Of a stretch of 18,849 bases of DNA, positions 15,270-18,849 are shown piece by piece. The notes under the pieces were generated by a model that worked only from the letters and a program-made list of their open reading frames with translations, did not search any database and was not told where the DNA came from. A program made the position numbers and the translations under genes. Origin of the DNA: CAYVBJ01 sp964415185 (lineage in GTDB: Bacteria > Bacteroidota > Rhodothermia > Balneolales > Balneolaceae); contig CAYPZI010000051.1 of the NCBI GenBank assembly GCA_964415185.1, forward strand, positions 1 to 18,849. The letters are read 5' to 3'. Positions within the stretch are counted from its first letter, which is position 1. Each line of letters begins with the position of its first letter.

Positions 15270-17474
15270 TCAATGAACAGGTTTCAGCACAATTCCGGCA
15301 AGTGGAGGTACCGTTATTTTAATGTGTGCTCTTTTTGAGTGCCAGGATTCATCTATCCCCTGTACGTAAAGTTCTCCCGTATTACTGCCGCCATAATACT
15401 CTGAGTCACTGTTAAGTATTATTTTATATTCTACAGGTTCCGGCACTCCGATTTTATACCCATGATGAACATTCGGGGTAAAATTCATTATAAATATAAG
15501 ATAATCGTCGGGGTTTTCAGCCCTCCGTATATACGATATGATACTGTTATCTGCATCACTGATATCAATCCATTCAAATCCTTCCCAATTGGAATCAACT
15601 TCATACATAGCGGGCTGCTGTTTGTATAAATTGTTGAGATCTACGATGAGTTTACGAATGCCCTGGTGGTTTTCCCATTGAAGCAGGTGCCAGTCGATAG
15701 AATGAGCTTCCGTCCATTCGCTCCACTGCCCGAATTCACTGCCCATGAACAGTAGTTTTTTACCGGGATGGCCATACATATGGGTATAGAGAAGCCTTAA
15801 ATTTGCAAATTTTTGCCAGTCATCGCCGGGCATCTTGGAAAGCAGCGACTGCTTCATGTGCACCACTTCATCATGGGAAAGAGGAAGCACAAATTGTTCG
15901 GAAAATGCATAGATGAGTGAAAATGTAAGCTGATCCTGATGATACTTCCGGTAAATCGGATCTTTAGTAAAATAGGTCAGCGTGTCATTCATCCAGCCCA
16001 TATTCCATTTGAAATCAAAACCAAGCCCGCCCGACGAAGTCGGTTTTGAAACGCCTCCCCACGAAGTTGATTCTTCGGCAAAAGTCAGAATTCCCGGAAA
16101 GTAGTCGTGGGCAACTTCATTAAAACGCCTTAGAAAATTAATTGCTTCAAGATTTTCCCTGCCGCCATACTGATTGGGAATCCATTCCCCTTCTTCACGT
16201 GAATAATCAAGGTAAAGCATGGATGCAACTGCATCCACCCGCAGACCGTCAATATGAAATTCTTCGAGCCAGTAAACGGCATTTGAGATGAGGAAATTGA
16301 TTACTTCAATTCTGCCGAAATTGAAAATATTGGTTCCCCAGTCTTTGTGCTCTCCCTGGCGCGGGTCATCATGTTCATAAAGAGCCGTGCCGTCAAACCG
16401 TCTAAGGCCGTGTTCGTCTTTTGTAAAATGAGCCGGCACCCAGTCAATGATAACACCGATATCGGCATTATGACACTTTTCAACAAAATACCTGAAATCA
16501 TCCGGGTTCCCGAAGCGGCTGGTAGGTGCAAAATATCCGGTAATTTGATATCCCCAGGACGGATCATAGGGATGCTCGGCAATGGGCATGAGCTCCACAT
16601 GTGTGTAATTCAGATCCTGAAGATAGGGAACGAGGTCATCTGCAAGATCCCTGTAAGACAGAAATCCGGGATCCTGGCCGACATGCCTTTTCCACGACCC
16701 CGGATGAATTTCGTAAATGGCAATCGGCTGGTTGTGTGACTGTACGCCCTGCCTTTTCTTCATCCATTTTTCGTCACCCCACTCATACTCGCTGTCCCAT
16801 ACTTTTGACGCCGTGCCGGGACGAAGCTCCGCATATCTTCCATAAGGATCCGATTTTTTTATTGGAGGGGCATCATACGGCGGCTTGATTTCATATTTGT
16901 ACAAATCCCCTTTTGTAACATGGGGAATAAAAATTTCCCAAATACCCTGAGCAGGGTGTTTTCGCATGCAGTGTACCCTGCCATCCCAGTTATTGAAAGA
17001 ACCGATAACACTCACCCTGTCGGCATTCGGGGCTACAACCAAAAAATGAGTGCCTTTTACTCCGTCAACTTCTTTAATATGAGATCCCAGCCATCTGTAT
17101 GCATGGTGATGATTGCCTTCTCCCCAAAGCTGTAAATCAAATTCCGATAACAATGAGCCAAACCGGTAGGGATCTTCGATTGAATACATCTCTCCCTGGT
17201 AAGGGTGAATCTGAAGACGGTATTTGAACTTCTTCTTTCGCCTCGGAAAAACATATTCAAATAACCCTTCATCCGAAACACGATTCAATTGAACTGGTTT
17301 CCCTTTCTCAGGGGTCGCCTCCACAGAACCGGCGTTTGGCTGAAATGTTCGCAGAACCAGTTTCTCCTTACCTTCCACATCTTGCAGGTGCAGGCCCAAC
17401 ACACCAAAAACATTTCTATGATAACCGTTGGATATTGCAGTAATTTCTTCGATTTTTAAAGTGGGATTTTTCAC
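15270..17474 (-). CDS. glgB: 1,4-alpha-glucan branching enzyme (GH13_9)
   Basis: A 734-residue full-length branching enzyme that cuts alpha-1,4 glucan and re-attaches the piece through an alpha-1,6 bond. It has two N-terminal CBM48-type modules (about 15-110 and 120-220, the second with IGSFNNWDG at 157-165), the GH13 barrel, and a C-terminal beta domain. Catalytic residues are nucleophile D414 (GLRVDAVASMLYLDYSREEGEW), acid/base E467 (TFAEEST) and stabiliser D535 (LSHDEVVH), all intact. It begins with GTG at 17474; an in-frame TAA 12 bases upstream excludes a longer ATG-initiated form. It is the first gene of the minus-strand run, so its promoter should lie in 17475-17578. No glgC or full glgA is nearby. 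Confidence 0.96.
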   Translation of the reverse strand: MKNPTLKIEEITAISNGYHRNVFGVLGLHLQDVEGKEKLVLRTFQPNAGSVEATPEKGKPVQLNRVSDEGLFEYVFPRRKKKFKYRLQIHPYQGEMYSIEDPYRFGSLLSEFDLQLWGEGNHHHAYRWLGSHIKEVDGVKGTHFLVVAPNADRVSVIGSFNNWDGRVHCMRKHPAQGIWEIFIPHVTKGDLYKYEIKPPYDAPPIKKSDPYGRYAELRPGTASKVWDSEYEWGDEKWMKKRQGVQSHNQPIAIYEIHPGSWKRHVGQDPGFLSYRDLADDLVPYLQDLNYTHVELMPIAEHPYDPSWGYQITGYFAPTSRFGNPDDFRYFVEKCHNADIGVIIDWVPAHFTKDEHGLRRFDGTALYEHDDPRQGEHKDWGTNIFNFGRIEVINFLISNAVYWLEEFHIDGLRVDAVASMLYLDYSREEGEWIPNQYGGRENLEAINFLRRFNEVAHDYFPGILTFAEESTSWGGVSKPTSSGGLGFDFKWNMGWMNDTLTYFTKDPIYRKYHQDQLTFSLIYAFSEQFVLPLSHDEVVHMKQSLLSKMPGDDWQKFANLRLLYTHMYGHPGKKLLFMGSEFGQWSEWTEAHSIDWHLLQWENHQGIRKLIVDLNNLYKQQPAMYEVDSNWEGFEWIDISDADNSIISYIRRAENPDDYLIFIMNFTPNVHHGYKIGVPEPVEYKIILNSDSEYYGGSNTGELYVQGIDESWHSKRAHIKITVPPLAGIVLKPVH

Positions 17475-17578
17475 AATCAGTGGATTTTATTTTAAAGAAA
17501 AGACAAGATATAAAATTTGTTATGAAAAATGTTTCCCGAATCTAAGTCTAAAATCATTTTTATTAAACATTTTCTAAA
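17475..17578. promoter_or_regulatory. divergent intergenic region between glgB and the LolC/E-type permease
   Basis: This 104-base, strongly A/T-rich stretch must carry the start signals for both the leftward glgB run and the rightward permease gene. I found no well-formed -35/-10 pair, no operator palindrome and no riboswitch-like structure in it. Confidence 0.4.
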
Positions 17579-18805
17579 ATGAGCGTTATTCGATTTATTT
17601 CTCAGCGGTATCTCCTGTCTAAAAAGAACATTTCACTTGTATCTGCCCTCACCCTTATCAGTATCACCGGCGTAACCATCGGTACTGCCCTGCTTATTGT
17701 TGTACTATCTGTATTTAATGGTTTTTTTGATGTAATTCAATCTCTTTTATTGTCATTTGATCCGGATATCAAAATCGAAAAAAGTGTAAGCAATTCGCTC
17801 TACATGGACCGGCAGATTCAAGGCAGAATTGACGAGCACCAGGAGATCACAGGAATAGCTCCTTACATTGCGGGCAAAGGGATGTTTGTTTTTCAGGATG
17901 ACAGAAATGAGGTGATCAACGTAAAAGGAATTGACAAAGAGTCTTTTATCAGGCAAAATGAACTCAGAAATAATATACAGACCGGTGTTTTTGATTTAAG
18001 TGTGAAAAATAACAGGCCCGGTATTATTATCAGTATGTCATTAGCCGACCGTTTTAGCCTTGAAACGGGCGACGAAGTTGCAGTTCTTAGCACAAGCGGG
18101 TTAAGGAAGGCGCTGACACAGTTTTCGGCTCCGCGTGTAAGCCGGTACACCATCCGGGGGCTCTATTCCATGCAGCAAATTCTGAACGAAGAAATAGTAT
18201 ATGTTGATATAGCCGCGGCACAGCGTCTTTTCGGTATGAAAAACCGGATCACCGGGTTTGATATAAAGCTTGCCGATGCCGATAATGCTGAATCAGTAAA
18301 AAAAGACCTGCAATCCCGCCTGGGTGATGAGTTTACCATTTCAACGTGGTACGATCTACAAAAGCCTCTTTACGATGTTATGTACCTCGAAAAATGGGGT
18401 GCCTATTTTATACTCATGATTATTGTAATTGTAGCTGTTTTAAATATTGTAGGCTCACTCACTATGATTGTAATTCAAAAACAGCGCGATATCGGCATCC
18501 TGATATCAATGGGAATGACATCTGAAAAAATTAAAAAAATATTCCAAAGCCAGGGATTTCAGATCGGGTTGATCGGCTGCGGGGCAGGAGGCGCACTTGG
18601 ATTACTGCTTAGCTGGTTACAGTCGGAATATGGCTTGTTAAAACTTTCATCGGCATTTATTATCGATGCGTATCCCGCATCTATCCATTTCTTTGATGTG
18701 TTTTTGGTACTTGGAATCAGTATGCTTCTGTGCGTTGCGGCAAGCTGGTATCCTGCCAAAAGAGCCGCATCACTTCAACCGGCCGATGCCGTAAGGAACG
18801 AGTAG
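17579..18805 (+). CDS. LolC/LolE-type lipoprotein-release ABC transporter permease (FtsX family)
   Basis: A 408-residue inner-membrane permease with the LolC/E layout: an N-terminal cytoplasmic stub, first membrane helix (about 24-48, ITGVTIGTALLIVVLSVFNGF), a large periplasmic domain (about 50-272), then three helices near 274-299, 325-348 and 370-390. The segment before helix 2 (TWYDLQKPLYDVMYLEKWG) and the cytoplasmic loop QKQRDIGILISMGMTSEKIKKIF, which contacts the ATPase, are typical. The end YPAKRAASLQPADAVRNE is a standard FtsX-type tail. The complex extracts mature lipoproteins from the inner membrane for delivery to the outer membrane. The ATPase LolD is not in the window. C or E type cannot be decided from sequence alone. 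Confidence 0.9.
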   Translation: MSVIRFISQRYLLSKKNISLVSALTLISITGVTIGTALLIVVLSVFNGFFDVIQSLLLSFDPDIKIEKSVSNSLYMDRQIQGRIDEHQEITGIAPYIAGKGMFVFQDDRNEVINVKGIDKESFIRQNELRNNIQTGVFDLSVKNNRPGIIISMSLADRFSLETGDEVAVLSTSGLRKALTQFSAPRVSRYTIRGLYSMQQILNEEIVYVDIAAAQRLFGMKNRITGFDIKLADADNAESVKKDLQSRLGDEFTISTWYDLQKPLYDVMYLEKWGAYFILMIIVIVAVLNIVGSLTMIVIQKQRDIGILISMGMTSEKIKKIFQSQGFQIGLIGCGAGGALGLLLSWLQSEYGLLKLSSAFIIDAYPASIHFFDVFLVLGISMLLCVAASWYPAKRAASLQPADAVRNE

Positions 18806-18823
18806 GGGGAAGTGGGTAGTTCT

Positions 18824-18849
18824 GTAGTATGTAGTATGTAGTATGTAGT
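18824..18849. repeat. perfect heptamer tandem repeat (GTAGTAT), continuing beyond the window
   Basis: Three full copies of GTAGTAT (18824-18830, 18831-18837, 18838-18844) are followed by GTAGT at the last base, so the array is cut by the edge and its true length is unknown. A related GTAGTT just before it (18816-18821) may be a decayed unit. It begins 18 bases after the permease stop codon. Confidence 0.8.

Overview
The window looks like ordinary chromosome from a marine or halophilic member of the Bacteroidota/Balneolota/Rhodothermota group; Balneolaceae-like is my best guess, by inference. The grounds are a PorV/PorQ-family outer-membrane protein, a half-length glycogen-synthase-like protein paired with a DUF4270-type lipoprotein, a TPR protein with a Bacteroidota-style C-terminal tail, and start codons that mostly lack a GGAGG-type ribosome binding site. 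No rRNA, tRNA, CRISPR array, transposase or phage gene was seen. Coding density is high and no gap exceeds 300 bases.

Left part, minus strand (1-1903): dnaN (beta sliding clamp) is followed 2 bases later by a SAM hydrolase (DUF62/SAM_adeno_trans) gene that runs off the left edge. It lacks two of the three residues proposed for catalysis in the archaeal enzyme.

Left-centre, plus strand (2091-6569): seven tightly packed genes encode a PorV/PorQ-like barrel, MiaA (tRNA modification), PurS, a ClpS-family adaptor, PurQ, LptB (lipopolysaccharide export ATPase) and a single-domain rhodanese. The ClpS gene sits exactly between the two small FGAM-synthase subunits, PurS and PurQ. The run meets rho (minus strand, 6577-7797) tail to tail with 7 bases between them.

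Right-centre, minus strand (17474 down to 7978): a co-directional run of seven genes reads glgB, malQ, phosphosulfolactate synthase, half-GlgA-like protein, DUF4270-like lipoprotein, FadL-like barrel and TPR protein. Internal gaps are 83 bases or less, there is one overlapping start/stop, and the only clear terminator-like hairpin lies at its end (7910-7936). It combines alpha-glucan metabolism (branching and disproportionation) with a C3-sulfonate enzyme and three envelope proteins. The half-GlgA keeps the N-terminal GT5 fold but has lost the sugar-nucleotide motif, the catalytic-region His and the whole C-terminal domain, so it is unlikely to be a glycogen synthase. With its translationally linked lipoprotein it is the most interesting uncharacterised unit here.

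Right edge, plus strand (17579-18849): a LolC/E-type lipoprotein-release permease, followed by a perfect 7-base tandem repeat that continues past the window.
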